DNA from: Leifsonia sp. Root112D2
Lineage (GTDB): Bacteria > Actinomycetota > Actinomycetes > Actinomycetales > Microbacteriaceae
Assembly: GCF_001424905.1 (NCBI RefSeq)
Contig: NZ_LMCU01000001.1
Coordinates: 2,473,480-2,537,479, forward strand
Length of the DNA stretch: 64,000 nt
Reading direction: 5' to 3'
The translations under genes and the position numbers were made by a program. Shown here piece after piece: positions 16,958 through 25,465 of the stretch. The notes below the pieces were generated by a model. It saw only the letters and a list, made by a program, of their open reading frames with translations. It was not told the DNA's origin and searched no databases. Within the stretch, counting starts at the first letter, position 1, and each line of letters starts with the position of its first letter.

Positions 16958-18136
16958 TCACGGTGTGAAGATGGTGCACGCGATGTGGCGCACGCCCCCG
17001 TTCACATCGATGCGGTCGTTCTTGAGATTGATCCAGTAATGAGTCAGCAATAGGCCGGGTTCGATTTCGATGACACGGGGGTAGCCGAGATCCCAGCTTC
17101 CGCCGTCATCGCGCAGGATCATTTCCTGTCCCCACGTTCTGCCCTGGTCTTCGCTCACCCGATACCGGATGCCCGGATTCGGCTGAAGGCGATAGCCGTA
17201 GACGCAAACGAGACGGCCGTCGCTCATCGGAACCAGGTCGCCCGGAGCCCCCCAGTCGTTGACGCGGCTCAGCCAATGCCACGTGCGCCCGCCATCGAGA
17301 CTTTCGTGGATCTCGACCCAGAAGACTCCGCGTGGATCACGTTCGTAGCGCACCGAAGCGAGTACTCGGCCATCCTTGAGCACCACTACCCGCGGGTAGA
17401 TGTGTTGTGCAGAGGCGAAGCGGCCGCCCGGCCAGTACGCGGACTTCGGCGTCTCTTCGACTATCTCGCCGAGATGAAGAAACTGAACGCCGTCGGGGCT
17501 GGCGTATACGACGAGCAGCGGGCTTTGCGCGCCCGGCGCCCACGCCTGCACACCGAACAGCATTACCCCGTCGTCGCGCACCGAGTACATGGACGTACCA
17601 GGCATGGAGACACCCGGGAAGTCCCAGTTGGGCAGCACGTTGTGTGCACGCCACGTGCGACCGCCATCGGTCGATGCGCGAATCCATGCGGCACGATGGT
17701 CGCCGCCACCCATGAGCGTGGGGATTCCGCCACCCATGACCAGCGTGTCGCGGCTGGTGAAATCTAGTGGCGGCAAATTCGACCAGTCCGCGGCCTCGCC
17801 GCCGGGAAAGTCCTTTTCTTCCTTAATGGACATGTCGAAGACCGAGACGATTGAGTCCTGGTCCCAGGTTCTGCCATTGTCGGTTGAGCGAATGACGACG
17901 ATCTCACCGGGCGCGTGCACCAGGTTGTAGTGATTGACATCTTCGTAATTGCTCGGCACCCGCTTGAAGCCGGCGACGAGACTTCCGTCAGCGGTCTTCC
18001 ACAGGCCGCAATAGTAGGGCCAGGCAGCAAACTCGTTCTCGTTGCGGTAGACAATATGGTGTTCGACGTCTGCGGCCCTCTGCGGCGGCCAGCCGGTCTT
18101 GACGAGTACCTGCGTCGAGTGTGCCGTGGCATTCAT
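16958..18136 (-). CDS. Sialidase-superfamily BNR beta-propeller protein (copy 1)
   Basis: This 392-residue propeller has four Asp-boxes: STDNGRTW, STDGGRTW, SLDGGRTW and SEDQGRTW. It aligns throughout with the protein at 14149-15303, including the opening HHIVYRNENEFAAWPYY and the ending DDGGSWDLGYPR. No secretion signal is present and the sialidase RIP motif is not evident. The ATG at 18136 overlaps the amidohydrolase stop by four bases, so the two are made together. Location after an importer and an amidohydrolase suggests a cytoplasmic role in breaking down the imported molecule. Whether it is a hydrolase, a lyase or a binding propeller cannot be decided here. Confidence 0.8.
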   Translation of the reverse strand: MNATAHSTQVLVKTGWPPQRAADVEHHIVYRNENEFAAWPYYCGLWKTADGSLVAGFKRVPSNYEDVNHYNLVHAPGEIVVIRSTDNGRTWDQDSIVSVFDMSIKEEKDFPGGEAADWSNLPPLDFTSRDTLVMGGGIPTLMGGGDHRAAWIRASTDGGRTWRAHNVLPNWDFPGVSMPGTSMYSVRDDGVMLFGVQAWAPGAQSPLLVVYASPDGVQFLHLGEIVEETPKSAYWPGGRFASAQHIYPRVVVLKDGRVLASVRYERDPRGVFWVEIHESLDGGRTWHWLSRVNDWGAPGDLVPMSDGRLVCVYGYRLQPNPGIRYRVSEDQGRTWGQEMILRDDGGSWDLGYPRVIEIEPGLLLTHYWINLKNDRIDVNGGVRHIACTIFTP

Positions 18137-19050
18137 GCCGAGTAGATCAGGGCGGCGTTGTCGTGCAGAAAGTTGCGTGACTCGTCGTCGGTCAGGAAGT
18201 CGGTCGCAGCGCGCGCCATAGCGGCCTTCTCGGTGTAGTTCCAGAGCATGCTCTGGCCGATGTCGGAACCCCACATGACTCGGTCGGGGCCAAAGCTGTC
18301 GACCATTCGCCGCATCAGGTGCGCCGGGCGCACCTTTTCTGCGGCCAGGCGCTCCATGTTGATCTCGGTGATCTTGAAATAGACATTCGGTACTTCCTCG
18401 AAGAGCGCGATTGTCTGGTCAATTCCGAAGTGCGGGGCGCCTGGCAACACCACATCCGTGCCGACCTTATTCGCGAGACCTACTTCGTACTGAGTCATCC
18501 CGAACGGCATTCCGCCGTGGTCGAGCAGAATCGGCAGGTTCGGGAACTGTTGCGCAATGATTTTGATCAGCGGCAGAAGGTAGGGGAGCTGGTTCATGAA
18601 CAGAATCAGCGTGATCGGTGTTCCCAGCTCGGCACAGGCCTTCCAGATCTCCATTGACTGCGGGGAACTGATCCACGCGGTGTCCAGGATCCAGGGCCGG
18701 GTGTGCGCCATGCGAAAGCCGCGCACATTGTCATTCCTGACCAGCTCACGGTACTGATCCGGGGTAGCGGGATCCTGGGGATCAAGTATCACCACTGGAT
18801 GCAGACGGCCGGGGTACTTTCGCGCAGAGTCGAGAATATAGCTGTTGTCATAGCCATAGAGATGACCCCGTTGAACGAGACAGGCTTCGGCGACGTCGTG
18901 CTCGTCCATCATGGTGATCAGTGCTTCGACCGTGACGGTGAAGTCAGGCTGTTTCGGCGTTGGCAGCTCGGGTCGCAAAGCCTTGGGCTTGTACGTACCC
19001 GGGTCATCAGAAATCAGATGCGCGTGTGTGTCGAACAAAGGCATATTCAT
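18133..19050 (-). CDS. Amidohydrolase-2 family metal-dependent hydrolase
   Basis: This 305-residue TIM-barrel hydrolase belongs to the amidohydrolase-2 family (related to 2-pyrone-4,6-dicarboxylate lactonase and ACMSD). The N-terminal metal motif is DTHAH (His9, His11). Further conserved spots are LLDHGGMPFG near the middle and MWGSDIGQS, with the catalytic aspartate, near the C-terminus. The family includes lactonases, decarboxylases and hydratases of carboxylated ring or ring-cleavage compounds. It is cytoplasmic. It lies between the first lipoprotein of importer C (47 bases upstream) and BNR copy 1, so it probably works on the imported compound. The exact reaction is unknown. Confidence 0.85.
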   Translation of the reverse strand: MNMPLFDTHAHLISDDPGTYKPKALRPELPTPKQPDFTVTVEALITMMDEHDVAEACLVQRGHLYGYDNSYILDSARKYPGRLHPVVILDPQDPATPDQYRELVRNDNVRGFRMAHTRPWILDTAWISSPQSMEIWKACAELGTPITLILFMNQLPYLLPLIKIIAQQFPNLPILLDHGGMPFGMTQYEVGLANKVGTDVVLPGAPHFGIDQTIALFEEVPNVYFKITEINMERLAAEKVRPAHLMRRMVDSFGPDRVMWGSDIGQSMLWNYTEKAAMARAATDFLTDDESRNFLHDNAALIYSA

Positions 19051-19097
19051 ACTTTTCAGCTTTCAGTTGATCGTCGAAATTGAGTGAGCGCCGCGTT

Positions 19098-20711
19098 TCA
19101 CTTGGTCGGTGTCATCGTCAGCCACGGCAGACGATCCGTCATGGGCAGGGACTTGGTGCGCCCTGTCCAGGTCGAAGTGCTGATGGTGTTCAACCCGACA
19201 TTGGTCCACGCGATCGGCGCGAAATACATCAGGTTCTCGGCACGTGCCTGCATGGTCTTGAAGGCTGCGGCCCGCTTTTTCTGATCGGTCGTGGCCAGCG
19301 CGACGGCGGCTGCGGCGTCGATCTCCGGGTCGCAGATTCCCGAGGGGTTGGCCGATATCGCATTCGTTTTGTTGCACACGAACCAGGGGGAGAGGCCGAG
19401 GCTCGGGTCGGGCCCGATATCGGCCCTCACGATGGCGAGATCGAAGTTGTGTTCCTTGTACAGCTTCTGGCTGTACACCGCGCCTCCGACTCCAATGAGC
19501 TGAGTCTTGATGCCGAACTTCTGGAGCATCGATTGCGCCATCTGCACTATTGCCGCGACATCGGTAAGCGTGTTGATGTAGAGCACCTTCAGGGTGAATC
19601 GGGTGCCGTCAGATCCGCGCGGGAATCCGGCCTCGTCGAGTGTCTTGTTGATCGCGTCGGCGTCAAAGGGAAAGTCTTTGTCAAAGTTGACATCGGGATT
19701 GTTTGCCCAGTCCAAGGACTTGGGGAAGAACCCGTTTGCCGGTGTGCCGATCCCCGCCAACGCCGTCTTGACGAATTCGTGACGGTCCAATGCCGAGAAC
19801 AGTGCACGGCGAACACCGGCATCCTCGAGATACGTGCTCTTCGCGTTGAACGTCAGCCTCTCGTAGTACTGCACGCTTCCCGTCGAGAGGAGCTCGGTGT
19901 TCTTGTCTGTGGAGACCCGAGCCTGTTGCGACTGATCCAGGGTGGCCTCATCTATTTCGCCGGCGAACAATGCGGTAGCGCGAGAGTTGGGATCAGCCAT
20001 GACCGGGAAGATGGCGCGGTCTACCTTGACTTTGCCGCCCCAGTAGTTCGGATTTTTCTTGAGCGTGATCTCCGCACCGGGCGTATACGTATCGAACATC
20101 ATCGGGCCGGTGCCGATAGGGTTCTCGTTCGCCTTATTGGTGACGTAGTTGGTGCCCACATAGAGATGCTTTGGCAGCATGAACTGGGCCGAGACGGCCG
20201 CGAGCAGCGGACCGTAAGGCTGGGAGAGGTGCACGACAACCGTGTTCTTTCCGGTGATCTCGACCGAGCCGATGCGTTTGGCGAGCTCGGCGCCATAGGC
20301 CTGCAGAGGCACAATCTCGTCGAAGTTGAACTTGACGTCTTCGGCCGTGAACGGCTTTCCGTCGTGCCATTTGACACCCTTGCGTATCTCCAGCGTCAAC
20401 GTGAGTCCGTCGTCGCTGACTTTCCAGCTCGTCGCCAGCCCTGCAGTGAGCTTGCCTTCTGCGGACTGGCGAATCAGGGAGTCAAAGATCTGCGCACTGA
20501 ACAGAATGGGGTAGGTGCCGTTGGTGAGCTGAGAATTGAGTCCTCCGATCATGGGGTCTCCATTGACCGCGCGAACATACGGACGCTTGGCCTGCGCGGC
20601 TCCGGCGTCTCCGCCTCCGCTGGTGCCACCAGAGGTGCATCCGGTTATCGCGAGCGCACTCGCCATAAGTACGGCGACTATCGCGCCGCGCCGTGTTTTC
20701 AGTATTTTCAT
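19098..20711 (-). CDS. Substrate-binding lipoprotein, first of importer C
   Basis: This 537-residue family 5 lipoprotein has signal peptide and lipobox ITGC (Cys25), then a Gly/Ser/Ala tether. It is a near relative of the protein at 15347-16933 and the probable main ligand receptor of importer C, since it lies directly after the two ATPase genes with a 77-base gap. Typical family text includes GVKWHDGKPFTAEDVKFNF and NPNYWGGKVKVD. The start ATG at 20711 has an AGAGAGGCAAGAG stretch before it. A long open frame on the opposite strand is its shadow. Confidence 0.92.
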   Translation of the reverse strand: MKILKTRRGAIVAVLMASALAITGCTSGGTSGGGDAGAAQAKRPYVRAVNGDPMIGGLNSQLTNGTYPILFSAQIFDSLIRQSAEGKLTAGLATSWKVSDDGLTLTLEIRKGVKWHDGKPFTAEDVKFNFDEIVPLQAYGAELAKRIGSVEITGKNTVVVHLSQPYGPLLAAVSAQFMLPKHLYVGTNYVTNKANENPIGTGPMMFDTYTPGAEITLKKNPNYWGGKVKVDRAIFPVMADPNSRATALFAGEIDEATLDQSQQARVSTDKNTELLSTGSVQYYERLTFNAKSTYLEDAGVRRALFSALDRHEFVKTALAGIGTPANGFFPKSLDWANNPDVNFDKDFPFDADAINKTLDEAGFPRGSDGTRFTLKVLYINTLTDVAAIVQMAQSMLQKFGIKTQLIGVGGAVYSQKLYKEHNFDLAIVRADIGPDPSLGLSPWFVCNKTNAISANPSGICDPEIDAAAAVALATTDQKKRAAAFKTMQARAENLMYFAPIAWTNVGLNTISTSTWTGRTKSLPMTDRLPWLTMTPTK

Positions 20712-20788
20712 GATCTCTTGCCTCTCTGCATGAGCTATTCGTGCGTATCTACTTCGGTGATGGTGCGTTTGTCGCCCGTCGAGGGCGT

Positions 20789-21565
20789 CTATGTGAGTAC
20801 GGGGGATGCTGCCAGCAGTGTTCGGGTGTATTCGTGAGACGGGTTCGAAAAGATGAGGTCCTTGGTGCCCTCTTCGACGATGTGCCCGGTCTTCATGACG
20901 TAGACGTAGTCGGCGACCTTCTTGACCACAGGAAGATCGTGGGTGATGAAGACATAACCCACGCCGAGTTGTTCCTTCAGATCGGCCATCACGCGCAGAA
21001 CGCCTGCCTTCACAGATGCGTCCAGCGCCGAGACGGCCTCGTCCGCCACAATTATTCGCGGGTTCAGGGCGATTGCCCGGGCGATAAGCACCCGCTGACG
21101 CTGGCCACCGCTGAGCTCATGAGGAAAACGATCAAGGAATGGCTCAGCAGGCGTCATGCCCACCAGTTGGAGAACTTCGACGACTTTCTCGCGGATTCCT
21201 TGTCGGGTCTTCGCGATCGCGTGAAGCCGGATCACCTCGCTGATGGTGCGCTCAACGTTCTTGCGGGGGTTGAGCGATCCTGCCGGATCCTGGAGGACCG
21301 CCTGCACGCTGCGCCGGAACATCGTGCGTTCCATCGTTGACATGGAGGCCACGGGGACGCCGTCGAGTTCCACGCTGCCCGACGATGCCGGGATGAGATC
21401 GAGCAGCATGCGCGCGAGTGTGCTCTTACCGCTTCCGCTTTCTCCGACGATCGCGACGAACTCTCCGGGACGCGCCCGCAGCGTCGCGTCCCTGACGGCC
21501 AGTACCGGTGTCGAAGTGCGCCCTCCGCGAAAGACCTTGGACACATTCTTTGCTTCAAGAAGCAC
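20789..21565 (-). CDS. ABC importer ATPase, DppF-like short form (importer C)
   Basis: This 258-residue ATPase has Walker A GESGSGKST, Q-loop AVLQDPAGSLNP, signature LSGGQRQRV and Walker B IIVADEAVSALD. It ends soon after the ATPase core and lacks the cysteine-rich oligopeptide-transporter tail seen in importer B. The start appears to be GTG at 21565, overlapping the partner ATPase by 11 bases. It works with the protein at 21555-22466. Confidence 0.92.
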   Translation of the reverse strand: MLLEAKNVSKVFRGGRTSTPVLAVRDATLRARPGEFVAIVGESGSGKSTLARMLLDLIPASSGSVELDGVPVASMSTMERTMFRRSVQAVLQDPAGSLNPRKNVERTISEVIRLHAIAKTRQGIREKVVEVLQLVGMTPAEPFLDRFPHELSGGQRQRVLIARAIALNPRIIVADEAVSALDASVKAGVLRVMADLKEQLGVGYVFITHDLPVVKKVADYVYVMKTGHIVEEGTKDLIFSNPSHEYTRTLLAASPVLT

Positions 21566-22466
21566 GGGGGACCTCCGCGGTGAACTCGCGACGCAGCGAC
21601 GGTGGGATCGAGTACAACTCCGTGCCTTCGTTCGTGAGACTGCGAACGCTTCGCAGCAGCGCTTGGGTGTAGGGATGTTGTGGGTCGTTCATAACGCGTT
21701 CCGTCGGTCCTTCCTCGACTATCCGGCCGGCGTACATGACGTAGATGCGGTCGGTCATCCCCGCGACAACCGCAAGGTCGTGTGAAATCAACACCAGCGA
21801 GGTGCGAAGCTCGGCGACCGTTTCGTCGAGTGTGTGAAGCACGAGCTGCTGCACAGTTGCGTCGAGTGCGGTAGTGGGCTCGTCAGCGATGATCAGCGCT
21901 GGGAGTTTCGCGATGGCGATGGCTATCAGCACCCGCTGACGCATTCCGCCACTCAGCTCATGCGGAAAGTTGAGGGCGATCTGCTCGGCATTCTCTAATC
22001 CGGCCTGCCGCAGGAAGTTGTTCGCAGCGCGCATGCGGGAGCGTCGATCGCCGCGGTCTCGACTACGGGGGATCGACTCCGCGACCTGGAGTCCTATTCG
22101 CATTGTGGGATTTAGAAACGTCAGGGGATCCTGAAAGATCATGCCGACGCGCTCGCGTCGGACGGCATCCCACGCCGTGCGCGGCGCGTCCACCATTTCG
22201 GTGCCGGAGAAGCGGATCGAACCGCTCACCCGTACGCGCGGCGATGTGGGCAACAGCCCGGCGATGGCGCGGCCTGTGACCGACTTGCCTGAGCCGGATT
22301 CGCCGACGAGGCCTACCCGTTCGCCGTCGTGCACCACAAGATCCACCTGACGAACAGCCTCGATTTCGCTGCGCTGCCCGGTAGGCAGCATGACGCGGAG
22401 GTTCTTCAACTCGACGAGCGGTACGCGGTTGTCCGAGGTTTCAGTTGTCTCGTTCGGGCTACTCAT
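21555..22466 (-). CDS. ABC importer ATPase, DppD-like (importer C)
   Basis: This 303-residue cytoplasmic ATPase has Walker A GESGSGKSV, Q-loop MIFQDPLTFLNP, signature LSGGMRQRV and Walker B LIIADEPTTALD, with the switch histidine in LISHDLAVV. Like its partner it has no cysteine-rich tail. The ATG at 22466 overlaps the permease stop as ATGA. It is the third gene in the operon that starts from the promoter module at 24515-24585. Confidence 0.93.
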   Translation of the reverse strand: MSSPNETTETSDNRVPLVELKNLRVMLPTGQRSEIEAVRQVDLVVHDGERVGLVGESGSGKSVTGRAIAGLLPTSPRVRVSGSIRFSGTEMVDAPRTAWDAVRRERVGMIFQDPLTFLNPTMRIGLQVAESIPRSRDRGDRRSRMRAANNFLRQAGLENAEQIALNFPHELSGGMRQRVLIAIAIAKLPALIIADEPTTALDATVQQLVLHTLDETVAELRTSLVLISHDLAVVAGMTDRIYVMYAGRIVEEGPTERVMNDPQHPYTQALLRSVRSLTNEGTELYSIPPSLRREFTAEVPRAS

Positions 22467-23395
22467 TTCACCCTCCCAACGGTTGGGTTGAACGCATCGT
22501 TGAGACCATCACCGAGAATGTTGACGGCCAGCACGACAAGGAAGATGCAGCAGCCGGGGAAGACGGCAAGCCACCAGCCGTCACGCATATACGACTGCGC
22601 GGAATTGAGCAGTGCTCCCCAACTGGGACTGCTTGGGTCACCGATGCCGAGGTAAGCCAGGCCCGACTCGATGAGAATGGCACGTCCAACCGTCATGCTG
22701 GTGGCCACGAGCACAGGTGGCATCGCATTGGGGATGACGTCTGACCAAATGATTCGTACACCACGGAAGCCCGCGGCGCGCGCGGACTCGACGTACCCGA
22801 GTTGCGAGATTCGCATGGCCTCGGCCCGCACTATTCGGGCGACGCCCGGCCACATCGTGATGGCCAGGATCGCGACGATGATGGAAACGTTCGAGCCGAG
22901 CAAGGCGGCAGCGACCAGTGCGAGAACGATTCCCGGAAGCACCTGGAAGAACTCGGCGACCTTGACCATCACCACGTCGATTGCGCCACCGTAGTAGCCG
23001 GCAAGGCCGCCAATGACGAGGCCGAAGGACAGGCACAATATGGCGACGCTGAAGCCCACCAACAGGGAGACCTGGCCGCCGTACACCATACGTGCGAGGT
23101 AGTCTCGGCCGAGCATGTCGGTTCCGAGTAGGTGTTCTCCGCCGGGTGGAAGAAGTTTCGTGAAACTGGTCGCTACCGGGTTGGTGACGAATAGCGGCCC
23201 GATCACTGAGACAAGCACGAAGAACACCAGCAGCGGAATGAAAACGAGCGTGGAAGGTTTGCGCAGGAACGTGCGCCATGCCCCGCGCTCCCCGCCTCGA
23301 GCACTGTGTTTCACACGAGACATTGCAACGGGCTCCGTCGGTGGTGCTGCGCTTGGTGGCGGAGCGGACGTTCCGACCGCGCTTTGCTGGGTCAT
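22463..23395 (-). CDS. ABC importer permease, DppC/OppC type (importer C)
   Basis: This 310-residue permease has a Pro/Ala-rich cytoplasmic N-terminus, a first helix (LVFIPLLVFFVLVSVIGPLF), the hallmark LLGTDMLGRDYLARMVYGG and five more helices. The ATG at 23395 overlaps the last base of the preceding stop (TGATG), which fixes the start. A longer open frame to 23692 lies inside the other permease gene. It forms the importer C pore with the gene at 23395-24384. Confidence 0.92.
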   Translation of the reverse strand: MTQQSAVGTSAPPPSAAPPTEPVAMSRVKHSARGGERGAWRTFLRKPSTLVFIPLLVFFVLVSVIGPLFVTNPVATSFTKLLPPGGEHLLGTDMLGRDYLARMVYGGQVSLLVGFSVAILCLSFGLVIGGLAGYYGGAIDVVMVKVAEFFQVLPGIVLALVAAALLGSNVSIIVAILAITMWPGVARIVRAEAMRISQLGYVESARAAGFRGVRIIWSDVIPNAMPPVLVATSMTVGRAILIESGLAYLGIGDPSSPSWGALLNSAQSYMRDGWWLAVFPGCCIFLVVLAVNILGDGLNDAFNPTVGRVK

Positions 23396-24384
23396 CAGAC
23401 CGTCACCTCGTCCTTCTTCTTCGGGGCGAATCGGGCACGCAGCCGTGGATCGACCAGCCCATACACAATGTCGGTGAGAATGTTGATCACGATGATCGTT
23501 ACTGTCAAGATGACGGCGACACCCAGAATCACCATGTTGTTCTTGCGCTCGATCGCGTCGAGAAAGAGGAGGCCCATGCCGGGCCACCCGAATACGCGCT
23601 CGACCAGAACCGATCCGGCGAGCACAAATCCCAGGCTGTACCCCACGACCGTGACCATTGGGAGCAGCGCGTTCGGCAGCGCATGTCGCCACAGCACTCG
23701 CCGCGATGACAGCCCCTTCGACCGTGCCGTGTCGATGAAGTCTTGCCCCAGTGACTCGATCATTGCTGCCCGCATGATGCGCGTTTTATACGCCAGTTCG
23801 CTCGTGGCCATGGTGATGACCGGCAGTACCAGGTACTCCAGACCGATCCCCGGTTGACCAAAGCCGTTCTTGCCCTGGGTCGGCAACCACCCGAGCCCAA
23901 TGGAGAACGTCAGGATCAACAGCATGCCGAACCAGAAATTCGGTATGGAGAACAGTCCGACGGCGAAGCCCGAGATTCCGCCATCAAGCCAGCGCTTACG
24001 GGTTCGGGCCGCGAGGGACCCCAGCACGGTGCCGCCGACAGTGGAAATGATGAAGGAAGGAATCGCGAGAGCAAGCGTGTTTCCCACGCGGCTGAGGATG
24101 ATATCGAGCACGGGCTCTGCGTTCGTCGAGAAGGAGTATCCGAGATGCCCCGTCAACACATTGCCGAGATAGATGAAGTAGCGCTCCCACACCGGCTTGT
24201 CGAGCCCATAGGCCGCAGTGAGCTGTTCACGGAATGCGTCAGACAGCGGCACGTCGCCGACGAGCGCCTGAACGGGATCGCCGGGAGCGAGTTGCAGCAG
24301 AAAGAAGAGCACGGTGATCACGGCGATGAAAAGAATGAACGACGAGAGCACTAGTCGGCCGTAGTAGAGAAGCCGCGCCTTCAT
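23395..24384 (-). CDS. ABC importer permease, DppB/OppB type (importer C)
   Basis: This 329-residue permease has the OppB-type first helix SFILFIAVITVLFFLLQLAPGDP and the EAA loop AKGL-like text SKGLSSRRVLWRHALPN. The ATG at 24384 has GGGAG eight bases upstream and starts just before the first helix. An in-frame start further up, to 24540, would add about 50 polar residues overlapping the promoter and is rejected. It is the first gene of the nine-gene importer C operon: permease, permease, ATPase, ATPase, lipoprotein, amidohydrolase, BNR, lipoprotein, BNR. Confidence 0.91.
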   Translation of the reverse strand: MKARLLYYGRLVLSSFILFIAVITVLFFLLQLAPGDPVQALVGDVPLSDAFREQLTAAYGLDKPVWERYFIYLGNVLTGHLGYSFSTNAEPVLDIILSRVGNTLALAIPSFIISTVGGTVLGSLAARTRKRWLDGGISGFAVGLFSIPNFWFGMLLILTFSIGLGWLPTQGKNGFGQPGIGLEYLVLPVITMATSELAYKTRIMRAAMIESLGQDFIDTARSKGLSSRRVLWRHALPNALLPMVTVVGYSLGFVLAGSVLVERVFGWPGMGLLFLDAIERKNNMVILGVAVILTVTIIVINILTDIVYGLVDPRLRARFAPKKKDEVTV

Positions 24385-24514
24385 TGGAGAACTCCCGCTA
24401 TCGGCCGCGTCATCGTGCCGCTGCTGTGACGGCCGGTACTCGTCGAAGCGGATCGGGTTGCAGGCATCATGCGTTTTCTCCTTTGAAACGGCACCTCGGT
24501 TGCACGATTCAGTT

Positions 24515-24585
24515 GTTCGGATTGTGCAATTCCTGTTCATAGTACGGATAGAGGTTGCGCTTGTCTACACAGGTAGCCTGAAATT
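24515..24585 (-). promoter_or_regulatory. Promoter-operator module 2 of the IclR-type regulon
   Basis: On the minus strand a -35 TAGACA (24562-24567) and a -10 TACTAT (24539-24544) are spaced by 17 bases, facing the importer C operon. The same operator text as module 1 is present: GTTCGGATT from 24515 and GTTCATAGTACGGATA from 24535, with GTTC cores 20 bases apart. The operator covers the -10 and start region, which suggests repression. It lies in the 277-base gap between the operon and the divergent iclR gene. Confidence 0.78.
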
Positions 24586-24611
24586 GTTTTGTGACCGAAC
24601 TCGTGCATAAT

Positions 24612-24625
24612 GTTCATAATTCGGA
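24612..24625 (+). promoter_or_regulatory. Third operator-like site, before the iclR gene
   Basis: GTTCATAATTCGGA matches the second half of modules 1 and 2 (GTTCATAGTACGGA) at 12 of 14 positions. It lies 37 bases before the iclR start codon. A nearby TTGCACTGTGAAC (24633-24646 region) also has a near copy, TTGCAGTGTGAAC, close to module 1 at about 14118-14131. Autoregulation by the IclR protein is the natural reading but is not shown. Confidence 0.5.
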
Positions 24626-24661
24626 ATTTTCGGTTGCACTGTGAACCAATGAGGGGGCGCG

Positions 24662-25399
24662 ATGACCACACTTGCCGTCACCGATCGTGGCGCGATTCAA
24701 TCGATCGATCGGGCGGCGAATGTGCTTGCACTCTTCGATCAGCACACGCTTTCGCTGACGCCAGTGCTTGTCTCAGAGCGGTTGGGACTCAATCGCACAA
24801 CCGCGCACCGTTACCTTCAGTCGCTGCAAAGTTCCGGATTCCTCAGTGCCTCGTTCGGGCCAGGACCGCTGCTCGACCAGTTGTCAGCACTCGTGTCGAC
24901 CCGACAACAGATCATCACGCTGGCTCCCGAGGTCATGCGGCGGCTGTCGGACCGTACCGGACTCACCGCGGTGCTGAGCTTTCAGGGCCGCTCGGGTGCC
25001 GTCGTGACGCTCGTTGAAGAGGCGGGTGAGGGCACCATCGTCCTCACCGTGCGCATCGGGACCGTGCTCGAGATCAAGGCCGCCCAGTCGCGGGTGCTCC
25101 TGGCGTTCCAGTCCGATCCCAGCGTGATAGCTCGCGTGCACTCCGCGCTCGCGCCGGCTGCCGCACGAATGGAAGAGAGTGAACTCGCGAGGGTGCGTCG
25201 AGAGCATGTTGCGTGGGCCGATCTGGATCGCATGGGACTCGCATCCGTCGCGGTGCCTGTCTTCGGCAGCAGTGATGTACAGGCTGCCATGGGCTTGCTC
25301 GGCACGACTGCGATGCTCTCGCCCTCTGATAAGCCAACGGAGCGCTTGGCGCTGCTCCAAGAGGCTGCAGAGGCTCTCAGCGGCATGGTTGCCACGTAA
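24662..25399 (+). CDS. IclR-family transcriptional regulator
   Basis: This 245-residue regulator has a winged helix-turn-helix at about 32-60 (LTPVLVSERLGLNRTTAHRY) and the IclR effector domain after about residue 75, with the typical G-T-V-L-E-I-K-A-A-Q-S region and closing LGTTAML segment. It is divergent from the importer C operon. Operator-like sites precede it, importer C and importer B, so it probably controls the whole 6-24.6 kb block in response to the imported compound or a breakdown product. It is more divergent from typical IclR proteins in its effector domain than the protein at 45401. Confidence 0.9.
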   Translation: MTTLAVTDRGAIQSIDRAANVLALFDQHTLSLTPVLVSERLGLNRTTAHRYLQSLQSSGFLSASFGPGPLLDQLSALVSTRQQIITLAPEVMRRLSDRTGLTAVLSFQGRSGAVVTLVEEAGEGTIVLTVRIGTVLEIKAAQSRVLLAFQSDPSVIARVHSALAPAAARMEESELARVRREHVAWADLDRMGLASVAVPVFGSSDVQAAMGLLGTTAMLSPSDKPTERLALLQEAAEALSGMVAT

Positions 25400-25465
25400 A
25401 GCACGGCAAACAGAGGTGTGCTCTCTCGGCGAACCGCGGCCGGATAGAGCATAAGATGTGGTGTA

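Noticed and set aside
15347..20711. Sialic acid uptake and catabolism locus
   Set aside because: No sialic acid lyase, kinase or epimerase is present and the propellers lack sialidase motifs and export signals.
19080..20837. Open frame of 585 codons on the plus strand
   Set aside because: Antisense to a lipoprotein gene with an unmistakable signal peptide and family motifs.
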